In this document: positions 26,771 to 34,476 of the stretch, piece by piece
Layout: every line of letters starts with the position of its first letter
How positions within the stretch are numbered: position 1 is the first letter of the stretch
From: Deltaproteobacteria bacterium
GTDB taxonomy: Bacteria > Myxococcota_A > UBA796 > CAJQPC01
NCBI GenBank assembly: GCA_016717595.1
Contig: JADKFE010000005.1
Coordinates: 82,822 to 146,821 of the forward strand
Direction: 5' to 3'
DNA: 64,000 nt
Made by a program: the position numbers and the translations under genes
The notes under the pieces: generated by a model
What the model was told of the DNA's origin: nothing
Databases searched by the model: none
What the model saw: only the letters and a program-made list of their open reading frames with translations

Positions 26771-29700
26771 GGGGCGCTCTCGGCGGCGGGGGCCTTCGGG
26801 AGCCGCAGCCGCTCAATGAGCAGGTAGATCGACGGGATCACCAACAAGGTGAGCAGGGTGGAGGCCGAGAGCCCAGCGATCACCGTCACCGCCAAGGGCT
26901 GCTGCAGCTCCGCCCCCGCGCCGAAGCCCAGAGAGAGCGGCAGCAGGCCGATCACCGTGGTGGCCGTGGTGATGAAGATCGGCCTCAGCCGCGCCCGACC
27001 CGAGGCCACCACGGCCTCCTCCAGAGACTCGCCCTGTTCGCGGCCGCGGTTGATGCGGTCCACGAGCACGATGGCGTTGTTCACCACCACACCGGCGAGC
27101 ACGATCACGCCGATGAACGCCACCACCGAGAGCGGCGTGCCGGTGATCAACAAGACCGGCAGCACACCCACCGCCGCCATGGGCACGGTGAACAGGATGA
27201 TGAACGGGTGAACCAGGCTCTCAAAGGTGCTCGCCATGATGACGTAGACGAGGAACACCGCGAGCAAGAGCGCGAAGATCATCGCGTCCAGGCTGCGGTC
27301 CATCTCTTCAGCCTGACCGGCGAGGGTGTAGCTGTAGCCGGGCTCTAGATCGAGGCCCACGAGGGCCTGGGCGATGCCCTCTCGGGCGGCGTTGAGGTCA
27401 AAGCCCTCTAAGTTCGCCGTGATCACCGCGGCCCGGCGCTGATCCACCCGCCGCACCTCGCTTGGGCCTTCAGCGGACTCCAAGGTGGCCACGGCGCTGA
27501 GCGGGATCGGCGGGTCGAGGTTCGGGTTCACGTTCACCCGCTCCAGGTCCGCCAACGAGGCGCGGTCGGCCTCGACCAGCCGCACGACCATGTCTACACG
27601 TTTTTCGCCCCGGCTCATGCGGGTGGCCTCGACGCCTTGGATCTTGTCGCGCAGCGCGGCGGCCACGGACGAGGTCGAGAGCCCGAAGCGGTCCATGAGC
27701 GCGCGGTCGTAGCGCAGACGCACCTCGGGGAAGCCCGCCACCAACGACGAGCGCACGTCGCGCAGGCCCTCCACGCCCTCCAAGCGGCGAACGACCTCCG
27801 CCGAGGTGCGGCGCAGCTCGTCGAGCTCGGGGCCGAAGACGAGCACCTCCACCGGCGTGCTGAACGAGAACAGCGCCGGAGAGCTGGCCTTCACCCCCGC
27901 CGAGGTGGCCTGCTTGAGCTGGCCGCGTAAGTCCTCCAGGGTGCGGGCCTCGCGCTCGGCGAGGTCACCGCCGGGGGAGAGCTGCACCAGCACCCGGGCG
28001 GTGTGTTCGCCCTCATCGGGCCGCGCGTCCGAGCGCCCGTCGCTGCCGATGGCCGAGTACACCCGCGCCACCTCGGGATGCGCCAGCACCAGGGCCTCCA
28101 CGGCGCTGATCACCTCTTCAGTGCGGTCCAGGGGCGTGCCGACGGGCAGGCTCATCTCCAGGGTGAAGCGGCCCTGGTGGACCTCGGGGATCAGCTCACG
28201 CCCCAGCCGGTTCCAGGCCAAAAGCGCGATCAGAAACGCGAACAGGCCCACGGAGAGCGCGGCGGTGGGCCGGGTGACGAGGCGGGTGAGCAGGGGAGGG
28301 TACGCCGCGGCGACACGATCCCAGGCCCGGCCAAACAAGGCGGCGACCCGCAGGCTCACCGCGGCGAGGCGGGGCACGATCAGGCCCCAGGCCAACGCCC
28401 CGATCTTCACCCCAATGGCAGTAACTGCCAAGACGAGCCGCGCGCCCAGCTCAACGACGATCCAGGCGAGGTCACGGCCCAGGACGATCGGCGCCAGCAG
28501 CAGCCGCGCCTTCTTCTCCCACATCCAGGTGAGGTTCTCCCGCAGCGTCTTGGGCCCGGTGAGCGGCGCCCGCACGAGGCTCTGAAAGCTCTCGGCCTCA
28601 CCGTCCAGGCCAAAGTCACGCGCGGCGAGCACGGGCACCAGAAACAGCGCGGCGGCCAAAGACGCCAGCAGGGAGTAGACCACGGTGAGGGCGAGATCGC
28701 CGAAGATCTGCCCAGCGACGCCCTCGACGAAGACGATGGGCAAAAACACGGCCACGGTGGTGAGCGTAGAGGCCACGACGGCGGCGGCGACTTCAGCGCT
28801 CCCGGCGATGGCGGCCTCGCGGCGGCTCCAGCCGGCCTCGCGGTACACCGTGATCGCCTCCAGCACGACGACGGAGTTGTCCACCAACATGCCCACGCCC
28901 AAGGCCAGGCCGCCCAGAGACATGAGGTTCAACGACACGCCGCCCAGGTACATCGGCGCGAAGGCGCTCACGATGGAGATGGGGATGGCGATGGCGATGA
29001 TGCGGGTGGCCGAGAAGTCGCGCAAGAACAAGAACAGGATGAGGATGGCGAGCAGGCCGCCCTGCACGGCGGTGTCGCCGAGGTTGGTGATCGCGTCCTC
29101 AATAAACGCCGCTTGATCGTCCAGAACGGCGAAGGTCACCCCCTCGGGCAGGCGGTCGGCGAAGGTCTCCACGGTGAGGCCGGGGATGTCCACGCCCTCC
29201 ATGCCGGGCATCACCTCCGCGCCGCCCTCTTCGCCCAGCCACGACTTCACCCGCCGGGCCACGGAGACGATGTTGGCGTCAGCCTCCTTAAACACCTCCA
29301 GCTCCACGGCCTCTTGGCCGTCGAGGTGGGAGATGACCTGGCGGTCCTTGTAGGTCTCCCGCACGATGGCCAGCTCCGAGAGCGGCACCGACTGGCCGTC
29401 AGGCCGCCGCACCCGCAGGCGCCGAAGCTCGTCTAAGTCGTCGATCTCGTTCAGGGTGCGGAGCAGGTACTCCGTCTCGCCCTCGCGGATCGAGCCCCCG
29501 GCGATGTTCACGTTCTCCGCGGTGAGCGTGGCCTGAAGCTGGGCCAAGGTGACGCCCCGGGCGACGAGCCAGTCCTCACGGGCCTCGATGAGCACCTGGC
29601 GCTCTAAGCCGCCGCGCACCCGCACCGCGGCCACGCCGTCGAGGGTCTCGATGGCGCGTTTGACCTCGTCTTCAGCCAGCTCACGCAGGGCGAACAGCGA

Positions 29701-30186
29701 GACGTCTTCAGCGGCGTCGGGCTTGACCGAGAGCGCGATGCGCAGGATGGGGTCGAGGGTGGGGTCGTAGCGCAGGATGAGCGGGCGGCCCACGTCGTCG
29801 CCGAAGGTGCTCGTCTGGAGCTGCTCCCGCACCGACTGGGCGGCGGCGCTCATGTCCGTGCCCCAGTTGAACTCCAGGATCACGTCGCTGCGCTCGGCGC
29901 GGCTGCGGGACTCGATGCTCAACAGGCCGTCCGCCGTAGACAGGGCCTCCTCAACGCGGCGGGAGACCTGGCTCTCGACCTCTTCAGGGGCGGCGCCGGG
30001 GTACTCCGTGCGCACGGTGAGCGTGGGGTAGCTCAGATCGGGCATCAGGTTCAGCGGGAGCTGGCCGTAGGACACCCAGCCGAAGACCGCCACGGCCACA
30101 AAGACCATGAGCACGGCCAGGGGCCGATCCACGAGGAACCCGTAGAAGCCCTCTTGGGGCCGCTCGGGCGGCGGGGGGAGGCTCAT
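26767..30186 (-). CDS. RND efflux permease subunit with extra central insert
   Basis: 1139 residues. RND pattern: membrane segment 1 (RPLAVLMVFVAVAVFGWVSYGQLPLNLMPDL), PYPTLTV-like porter start, GMLVDNSVVVLEAITVYREAG in helix 4, EGVAGQIFGDLALTVVYSLLASL, and a repeated second half ending LLTLLVIPSIYLLIERL. About 100 residues longer than usual because of an insert between the two halves (from about residue 560) with two or more hydrophobic stretches (APIVLGRDLAWIVVELGARLVLAV, IGALAWGLIVPRLAAVSL). Pairs with the next RND subunit, as in MdtBC- or TriBC-type pumps with two different permeases. Start ATG overlaps the adaptor gene stop. Confidence 0.92.
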   Translation of the reverse strand: MSLPPPPERPQEGFYGFLVDRPLAVLMVFVAVAVFGWVSYGQLPLNLMPDLSYPTLTVRTEYPGAAPEEVESQVSRRVEEALSTADGLLSIESRSRAERSDVILEFNWGTDMSAAAQSVREQLQTSTFGDDVGRPLILRYDPTLDPILRIALSVKPDAAEDVSLFALRELAEDEVKRAIETLDGVAAVRVRGGLERQVLIEAREDWLVARGVTLAQLQATLTAENVNIAGGSIREGETEYLLRTLNEIDDLDELRRLRVRRPDGQSVPLSELAIVRETYKDRQVISHLDGQEAVELEVFKEADANIVSVARRVKSWLGEEGGAEVMPGMEGVDIPGLTVETFADRLPEGVTFAVLDDQAAFIEDAITNLGDTAVQGGLLAILILFLFLRDFSATRIIAIAIPISIVSAFAPMYLGGVSLNLMSLGGLALGVGMLVDNSVVVLEAITVYREAGWSRREAAIAGSAEVAAAVVASTLTTVAVFLPIVFVEGVAGQIFGDLALTVVYSLLASLAAALFLVPVLAARDFGLDGEAESFQSLVRAPLTGPKTLRENLTWMWEKKARLLLAPIVLGRDLAWIVVELGARLVLAVTAIGVKIGALAWGLIVPRLAAVSLRVAALFGRAWDRVAAAYPPLLTRLVTRPTAALSVGLFAFLIALLAWNRLGRELIPEVHQGRFTLEMSLPVGTPLDRTEEVISAVEALVLAHPEVARVYSAIGSDGRSDARPDEGEHTARVLVQLSPGGDLAEREARTLEDLRGQLKQATSAGVKASSPALFSFSTPVEVLVFGPELDELRRTSAEVVRRLEGVEGLRDVRSSLVAGFPEVRLRYDRALMDRFGLSTSSVAAALRDKIQGVEATRMSRGEKRVDMVVRLVEADRASLADLERVNVNPNLDPPIPLSAVATLESAEGPSEVRRVDQRRAAVITANLEGFDLNAAREGIAQALVGLDLEPGYSYTLAGQAEEMDRSLDAMIFALLLAVFLVYVIMASTFESLVHPFIILFTVPMAAVGVLPVLLITGTPLSVVAFIGVIVLAGVVVNNAIVLVDRINRGREQGESLEEAVVASGRARLRPIFITTATTVIGLLPLSLGFGAGAELQQPLAVTVIAGLSASTLLTLLVIPSIYLLIERLRLPKAPAAESAP

Positions 30187-31538
30187 CCCTCCTCACCTTC
30201 GGCCTTCTCGGCCTTCTCGGCGCCGTCTTCTTTGGCGCCGTCGGCCTTGGCTCCTTCGGCCTTCTCGGCCTTCTCGGCCTCGGCCTTCTTCTTGGCCTCC
30301 TCTTCAGCGATCACGTCCTCAAGCCGCGGGTCGGCCTCAAACCGCACCCGGGCGCCGTCGCGCAGGTTCGCCTGGCCCACGACCACCACCTCGTCGCCGG
30401 GGTTGAGGCCGCTCACGATCTCCGTGGTGTCCTCGTCGCTGAGCCCAAGCTCCACGGGCACCTTTCTCGCGACGCGGTAGGGGCCGGGCAGCTCGACCTC
30501 CTTCTCTTCTTCAGCGCCCTCGCCGCCCTCGCCGCCAAACGAGAAGCTGAAGCCCTTCTTCTCTTCCTCTTCGCCCTCCTTCTTCTCGTCCTCTTTGGGC
30601 GCCTCCTCTTTGGGGGGCTCCTCGATGGTGACGCGGTAGACCATCGCCTGACCGTCATCGTAGACGACAGCCTCCCGGGGCACGACGAGGGCGGCCTGGC
30701 GGCGCTCGGTCTCTAAAGACGCCGAGACAAACTGCCCCGGGCGTAAGGTGCGCTCCCCTTTGGGCAGGGCCAAGGTGGCGCGCACCGTGCCGGTGGTGGC
30801 GTCGACGGTGGGCGAGAGGCGGATCAGCTCGGCGGCGACGTGAACCTCGGCGTCGTAGACCGGGGTGAGGGTGGCGAGCTGTCCCACCTGCAGGCGGCTC
30901 AGGTCACGCTCGGGGAGCTTCACGACGATGCGGAGGCGGTCGAGATCCACCACCTGGAACGCCCGTTTTCCCCCGGCGACCTCGCCGTAACGCAGATCGC
31001 GCAGGGCCACGGTGCCGTCGATGGGGCTCACCAGCCGCAGGTGCCCGGCGGAGCTGCGGGCCTCGGCCAAGGTGGTCTTCGCGGTGTTCAGCGCGTCGCG
31101 GGCGGTGTTCAGCTCGGTGTCCGAGACCGCACCGCTCTTGTGCAGAGACTCCACCTGGGCCAGCTCCCGCTCGGCGCGGGCCAGCTCGGCCTTCGCCCGC
31201 TCATACGCCGCGTCTAAGCTGGCGTTCTGGATCACGGCGAGCACCTGACCACGCTTCACCGTGTCGCCCTCTTCAACGGAGATCGAGATCACCGTGCCGC
31301 TGGCCTCTGGGGTGAGGTCGGCCTGGGCCTCACTCTCCACCACCCCCGTGGACTGAATCGTCGCGGCCACCTCGCCCGGGCCCACGGCGGCGACGGTGAC
31401 CAAGGTGCGGGGATCGACCTGGCGTTTGGGCGCCTCTTCGCCGCCCTCCATTCCGGGGCCTCCGGGGCCTCCAGCGCCGCCAGAGCAAGCCAAAGAGAGG
31501 AGCGCGAAGACCACGAGCAGACGAGCGGAGCGGAGCAT
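30183..31538 (-). CDS. RND periplasmic adaptor (membrane fusion) lipoprotein
   Basis: 451 residues. Lipoprotein signal LLVVFALLSLACSGG (lipobox SLAC). Then biotinyl-lipoyl halves (GTVISISVEEGDTVKRGQVLAVIQ), helical hairpin (ERAKAELARAERELAQVESL), SPIDGTVALRDLRYGEVA, VKLPERDLSRLQVGQLATL and barrel VRATLALPKGERTLRPGQFV. Unusual: a highly charged loop (EEPPKEEAPKEDEKKEGEEEEKK, shown in part) interrupts the barrel region, and the end is a KAEKAEG-type low-complexity tail. First gene of the four-gene pump operon (adaptor, RND, RND, TolC). Confidence 0.92.
   Translation of the reverse strand: MLRSARLLVVFALLSLACSGGAGGPGGPGMEGGEEAPKRQVDPRTLVTVAAVGPGEVAATIQSTGVVESEAQADLTPEASGTVISISVEEGDTVKRGQVLAVIQNASLDAAYERAKAELARAERELAQVESLHKSGAVSDTELNTARDALNTAKTTLAEARSSAGHLRLVSPIDGTVALRDLRYGEVAGGKRAFQVVDLDRLRIVVKLPERDLSRLQVGQLATLTPVYDAEVHVAAELIRLSPTVDATTGTVRATLALPKGERTLRPGQFVSASLETERRQAALVVPREAVVYDDGQAMVYRVTIEEPPKEEAPKEDEKKEGEEEEKKGFSFSFGGEGGEGAEEEKEVELPGPYRVARKVPVELGLSDEDTTEIVSGLNPGDEVVVVGQANLRDGARVRFEADPRLEDVIAEEEAKKKAEAEKAEKAEGAKADGAKEDGAEKAEKAEGEEG
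30190..30300 (-). repeat. Low-complexity GCCGAGAAG repeats coding the adaptor tail
   Basis: On the minus strand GCCGAGAAG and close variants recur, encoding Ala-Glu-Lys and Ala-Glu-Gly units at the adaptor C-terminus. Confidence 0.8.
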
Positions 31539-31627
31539 GAGGCGTCCTTAGGGTCGAACGATGCCCGAGTACGGCGGAGCGCGCCCGGCATTGCCGACGC
31601 GCCTCCAAAGAAGCGAAGACGTGACAC

Positions 31628-31639
31628 CGCGTTAACGCG
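31628..31639. promoter_or_regulatory. Perfect 12-bp palindrome in the divergent efflux/epimerase region
   Basis: CGCGTTAACGCG, about 90 bases before both the adaptor start and the epimerase start. Candidate operator for either side. No matching regulator gene is adjacent. Confidence 0.4.
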
Positions 31640-31734
31640 ATCTTCGCGGCGTGGCGCCTGACACCCTCGGCGGACGGCACGGGGAGGCCACCGAGGGGTG
31701 AAAAGGATAAAGAGCGGCCCTACGGAGGCATCAA

Positions 31735-32196
31735 ATGATCATCGGGCTCGATCACGTCGCGATCGCCACTGGAGACCTTCACGCCGCGGTGCGCCGCTTC
31801 GTCGAAGACTTCGGGCTCACCCTCACCGGCACGGAGGACGTGCTCACCGAGCTGACGTCTACGGCGTTTTTCCCGCTCCAGGGCACCCGCATCGAGCTGG
31901 TCGCGCCGCTCAACGGCGAGGGCCCCATCGCCAAGGCGCTCACCACCCGGGGCGAGGGGGTTCACCACCTCTGCTTCCGCACCGATGACATCGTGGGCGA
32001 CATGGCCCGGCTCCAGGCCAAAGGCTACCGCTTCCTCTCCGAGGCCCCCAAGCCCGGGGCGCATGGGGCGACGATCGTGTTCATCCACCCCAAGAGCACG
32101 GGGGGTGTGCTCATCGAGCTCTCCCAGCACGACGGCGGCGTTCACGCCGCGCCTGCCCACGACCCCAGCGCGGACGTCGCCGAGGAGACCTTATGA
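31735..32196 (+). CDS. mce: Methylmalonyl-CoA epimerase
   Basis: 153 residues, glyoxalase/VOC fold with two beta-alpha repeats. Metal ligands in GLDHVAIATGD (His) , IELVAPL (Glu), GVHHLCFRTDDI (His) and GVLIELSQ (Glu). It interconverts R- and S-methylmalonyl-CoA in propionate and branched-chain metabolism, consistent with IcmF at the window start. GGAGG before ATG 31735. The stop overlaps the nagZ start (ATGA). Confidence 0.92.
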   Translation: MIIGLDHVAIATGDLHAAVRRFVEDFGLTLTGTEDVLTELTSTAFFPLQGTRIELVAPLNGEGPIAKALTTRGEGVHHLCFRTDDIVGDMARLQAKGYRFLSEAPKPGAHGATIVFIHPKSTGGVLIELSQHDGGVHAAPAHDPSADVAEETL

Positions 32197-33314
32197 GGGT
32201 CAAGGTCGAGGCCGTCGGCGAGTCTACCTCTCTGGCCGACCGCAAACGCCGCGCGGGCCAGCGCCTCATCTTGGGCCTGCCCGGGCCCGGGCTTGACCAC
32301 GACACCCGCCAGCTCATCCGGGAGATCCGCCCCTTCGGCTTCATCCTCTTCGCCCGAAACGTCGAGGAGCCCGCCCAGGTGCGTGAGCTGAACCGTGAGC
32401 TGACGAGCCTCTTGCCCACGAGCCACCCGCCGCTGCACACCATCGACCAAGAGGGCGGCCGGGTGCAGCGCGTGCGCGGCGGGGCGACGCTGTGGCCTCC
32501 GGCGCGCTGGCTGGGCAACCTCGACGACCCCAAGATCACCGCGCAGCTCGCCGCCGGCCTCAGCCGAGAGCTGCGCGCCATGGGCTTCCACATCAACTGG
32601 GCGCCCTGCGCCGACGTGAACTCCAACCCCAAGAACCCCGTGATCGGCGACCGCAGCTTCGGCGACGACGCGGCCAAGGTCACCCGGCACCTCTTGGCCT
32701 GGATGAAGGGCGCGACCAGCGAAGGCATCACCTCCTGCGTCAAACATTTCCCCGGCCACGGCGACACCCACCAAGACAGCCACCTCACCCTGCCCATCGT
32801 CGAGAAAGAGCGCCCCCAGCTAGAGGCGATGGAGCTGCGCCCCTTCCGCGAGGCCGTCGCCGCCGGTGTGCCCGGCGTGATGAGCGCGCACGTCGTCTTC
32901 CCGGCCTACGACGAGGACCACCCCGCCACCCTGAGCCACCGCCTGCTCGCCGAGCTTCTGCGCGGAGAGCTGGGCTTCAAGGGCGTGATCTTCTCCGACG
33001 ACATGGACATGAAGGCCGTCGCCGACCGTTTCCCCATCGAACAAGCCGCCGCGAGGGCCTGCGCCGCCACCGTGGACGTCTTCTTGGCCTGCAAAGAGCT
33101 GCCCCGCCAGCTCGCCCTGTACGAGGCCCTGATCCGCCTCGAAGAAGAGGACATCCGCTACGAGCGCCTCGGCGAAGACAGCGAGCGCCGCACCCACCGT
33201 CTGCGAGAGCAGGCGTTGTTGGGCCTGCCCCCAGCGCCGGAGCTCAACGTGCTCAACGCGCCCCAGGACAAGGCGCTGGTGGAGTGGGTGAGGGCGCGGG
33301 CGGCGGAGGGGTGA
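32193..33314 (+). CDS. nagZ: Beta-N-acetylhexosaminidase NagZ (GH3)
   Basis: 373 residues. GH3 NagZ motifs: IRPFGFILFARNVE, HTIDQEGGRVQRV, INWAPCADVN, KHFPGHGDTHQDSH (catalytic Asp-His dyad region) and IFSDDMDMKAV (nucleophile Asp). NagZ removes N-acetylglucosamine from anhydromuropeptides during cell-wall recycling in the cytoplasm. No signal peptide. Shares four bases with the epimerase gene, an unusual pairing. The C-terminal 60 residues run beyond the core enzyme. Confidence 0.94.
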   Translation: MRVKVEAVGESTSLADRKRRAGQRLILGLPGPGLDHDTRQLIREIRPFGFILFARNVEEPAQVRELNRELTSLLPTSHPPLHTIDQEGGRVQRVRGGATLWPPARWLGNLDDPKITAQLAAGLSRELRAMGFHINWAPCADVNSNPKNPVIGDRSFGDDAAKVTRHLLAWMKGATSEGITSCVKHFPGHGDTHQDSHLTLPIVEKERPQLEAMELRPFREAVAAGVPGVMSAHVVFPAYDEDHPATLSHRLLAELLRGELGFKGVIFSDDMDMKAVADRFPIEQAAARACAATVDVFLACKELPRQLALYEALIRLEEEDIRYERLGEDSERRTHRLREQALLGLPPAPELNVLNAPQDKALVEWVRARAAEG

Positions 33315-33358
33315 GGTTTTTTGGTGGACGGGGTTAATTTTTAAGTTAATGTATGAAT

Positions 33359-33394
33359 GCACGCTTTGCGTGCGTCAATGCACGCTTTGCGTGC
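33359..33394. repeat. Two tandem perfect hairpins, 21-bp period
   Basis: GCACGC-TTT-GCGTGC at 33359-33373 and again at 33380-33394, each preceded by AATG or its like. Lies in an AT-richer gap between nagZ and the toxin-antitoxin pair. Could act as a terminator, a REP-like element or a mobile-element scar. Confidence 0.8.
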
Positions 33395-33479
33395 GCCTGA
33401 GATCCGCCCAACAGCGAATCTCAACCTCTCTGGGGTCTTCAATGTCGGACACAAAAATACTCCCCATCCTCATTAGGAT

Positions 33480-33899
33480 ATGGCTGAATGTCCAACAACC
33501 GAGAGGCACTTCCCCCCGTACACGGGCACGCGCTTCACTATTGATCTCTGCGAGCTCGCATCAGGTCGTTCGCCCGCCAAAGACTTCATTGAGGAGCTCA
33601 ACGCTCGCCACTTTCGCGAGCTGGCGATTCTAGAGAGCAACCTATGGCTCCTCGCCAATGAAGGTCAACTGCGCAACGAGCAGAAGTTCAAACACATCAA
33701 GGGCGACATCTACGAGGTCAAGGGCAACGAAGCCCGGATCTTCATGTTCTTCGATCCCACCAGGAACACCTGGTTCCTGATCGACGGCTTTCTCAAGAAG
33801 CGCCAGACCCTTCCCAAAGGCTTGTTGGAGCGCATCGAGACCTTGAGAGCCGAGTTCATCCAACATCGTGCACAAGCTGACCCCGGAGAAGAGGGGTAG
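33480..33899 (+). CDS. RelE/HigB-type toxin (phage Gp49-like)
   Basis: 139 residues. Pattern of HigB/Gp49 toxins: ATG then FTIDLCELASGRSPAKDFIEEL, LRNEQKFKHIKGDIYEVKG, ARIFMFFDPTRNTWFLIDGFLKKRQTLPKGLLERIETL (quoted in parts). Members cleave mRNA at the ribosome. Followed by an Xre-type gene overlapping its end, which is the HigB-HigA order (toxin first). Its GC content is lower than that of the neighbours, which suits acquired TA modules. Confidence 0.82.
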   Translation: MAECPTTERHFPPYTGTRFTIDLCELASGRSPAKDFIEELNARHFRELAILESNLWLLANEGQLRNEQKFKHIKGDIYEVKGNEARIFMFFDPTRNTWFLIDGFLKKRQTLPKGLLERIETLRAEFIQHRAQADPGEEG

Positions 33900-34260
33900 C
33901 CAGAGGGCACCATGTCAAGCGCAAGAATTCAGCCGATCTTCCCCAGAGCTTCTCGACAATGATCCTGTCAAGGAGAGAATCTTCGCGGAAGAGTCCCTCG
34001 TCGTCGACGTCATGGACCGCCTCGCGGGGTGGATGTCCGACCACAACATCACCCGCGCGGAGCTGGCGCGGCGCCTCGGCACCTCCCCGGCCAACGTCAC
34101 CCAGATGCTCCGGGGGCGGAACGTGAGCCTACGCACCCTCGCGGCGGCGGTACACGTCATGGGCGGCGCCGTTCACTTCGTCATCCAGCCCGCCGAGGGC
34201 GAGCGCGCTCAAGAGGCCCGCGGCGAGGGCAGCCCCGCCCAAGCGCCACCCACCCGCTGA
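33868..34260 (+). CDS. HigA-type antitoxin, Xre/Cro helix-turn-helix
   Basis: Up to 130 residues from GTG 33868, overlapping the toxin by 32 bases; the true start may be further in (for example ATG 34012, MDRLAGW). The HTH is clear: NITRAELARRLGTSPANVTQMLRGRNVSLRTLAAAVHVMG, quoted here as two halves of helix-turn-helix and following helix. Such proteins neutralise the partner and repress the operon. The C-terminal 25 residues are Ala/Pro/Glu-rich. It probably forms a pair with the toxin gene just upstream. Confidence 0.8.
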   Translation: MHKLTPEKRGSQRAPCQAQEFSRSSPELLDNDPVKERIFAEESLVVDVMDRLAGWMSDHNITRAELARRLGTSPANVTQMLRGRNVSLRTLAAAVHVMGGAVHFVIQPAEGERAQEARGEGSPAQAPPTR

Positions 34261-34308
34261 GCCGCGCAGGTGCTATCCTCCCCCTCGTCCCCCAACCCCG
34301 GAGCCCCC

Positions 34309-34470
34309 ATGGCCGACACCACGAAGAAGTCCCAGGCGCCCAAAGAGTACAAGACCATGGCCATCCCCGAGGAGCCCGGCGACGACGAGTACAAGACCAT
34401 GGCCATCCCTGAAGAGCCCGGCGACGAGCGCCAGAAGCAGGCCAGCAAGAAGGCCTTCGGCGAGAAGTAG
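34309..34470 (+). CDS. Putative graspetide precursor peptide with two TxxxxEE core repeats
   Basis: 53 residues. A 14-residue unit occurs twice: EYKTMAIPEEPGD at 13-25 and 27-39, giving Thr16 before Glu21-Glu22 and Thr30 before Glu35-Glu36 (TxxxxEE). The two 39-base copies differ by just two silent changes, so the protein pattern is what is kept. Thr followed at this spacing by paired acidic residues is the ring-forming layout of plesiocin-type graspetides, where an ATP-grasp enzyme makes Thr-Glu side-chain esters. The ATP-grasp gene begins six bases downstream. The leader is short (about 12 residues) and a Lys-rich follower (ERQKQASKKAFGEK) remains. Start ATG 34309 gives a minimal peptide; an upstream ATG/TTG would add a Pro/Ser stretch. 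Alternative: a small phosphorylated adaptor. Confidence 0.6.
   Translation: MADTTKKSQAPKEYKTMAIPEEPGDDEYKTMAIPEEPGDERQKQASKKAFGEK
34345..34425 (+). repeat. Tandem 42-bp-period coding repeat
   Basis: Two copies of a 39-base unit separated by one GAC codon (34345-34383 and 34387-34425). They differ at two third-codon positions (CCC/CCT and GAG/GAA). Confidence 0.95.
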
Positions 34471-34476
34471 GGCCCG

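Noticed and set aside
23861..26827. 988-codon open frame on the plus strand opposite the second RND gene
   Set aside because: High-GC shadow: composition dominated by His, Gly, Arg, Ala; the minus strand encodes a recognisable RND permease.
33359..33394. Paired repeats as a mini CRISPR array
   Set aside because: Only two units, 15-bp palindromes with a 6-base gap; no spacers and no cas genes.
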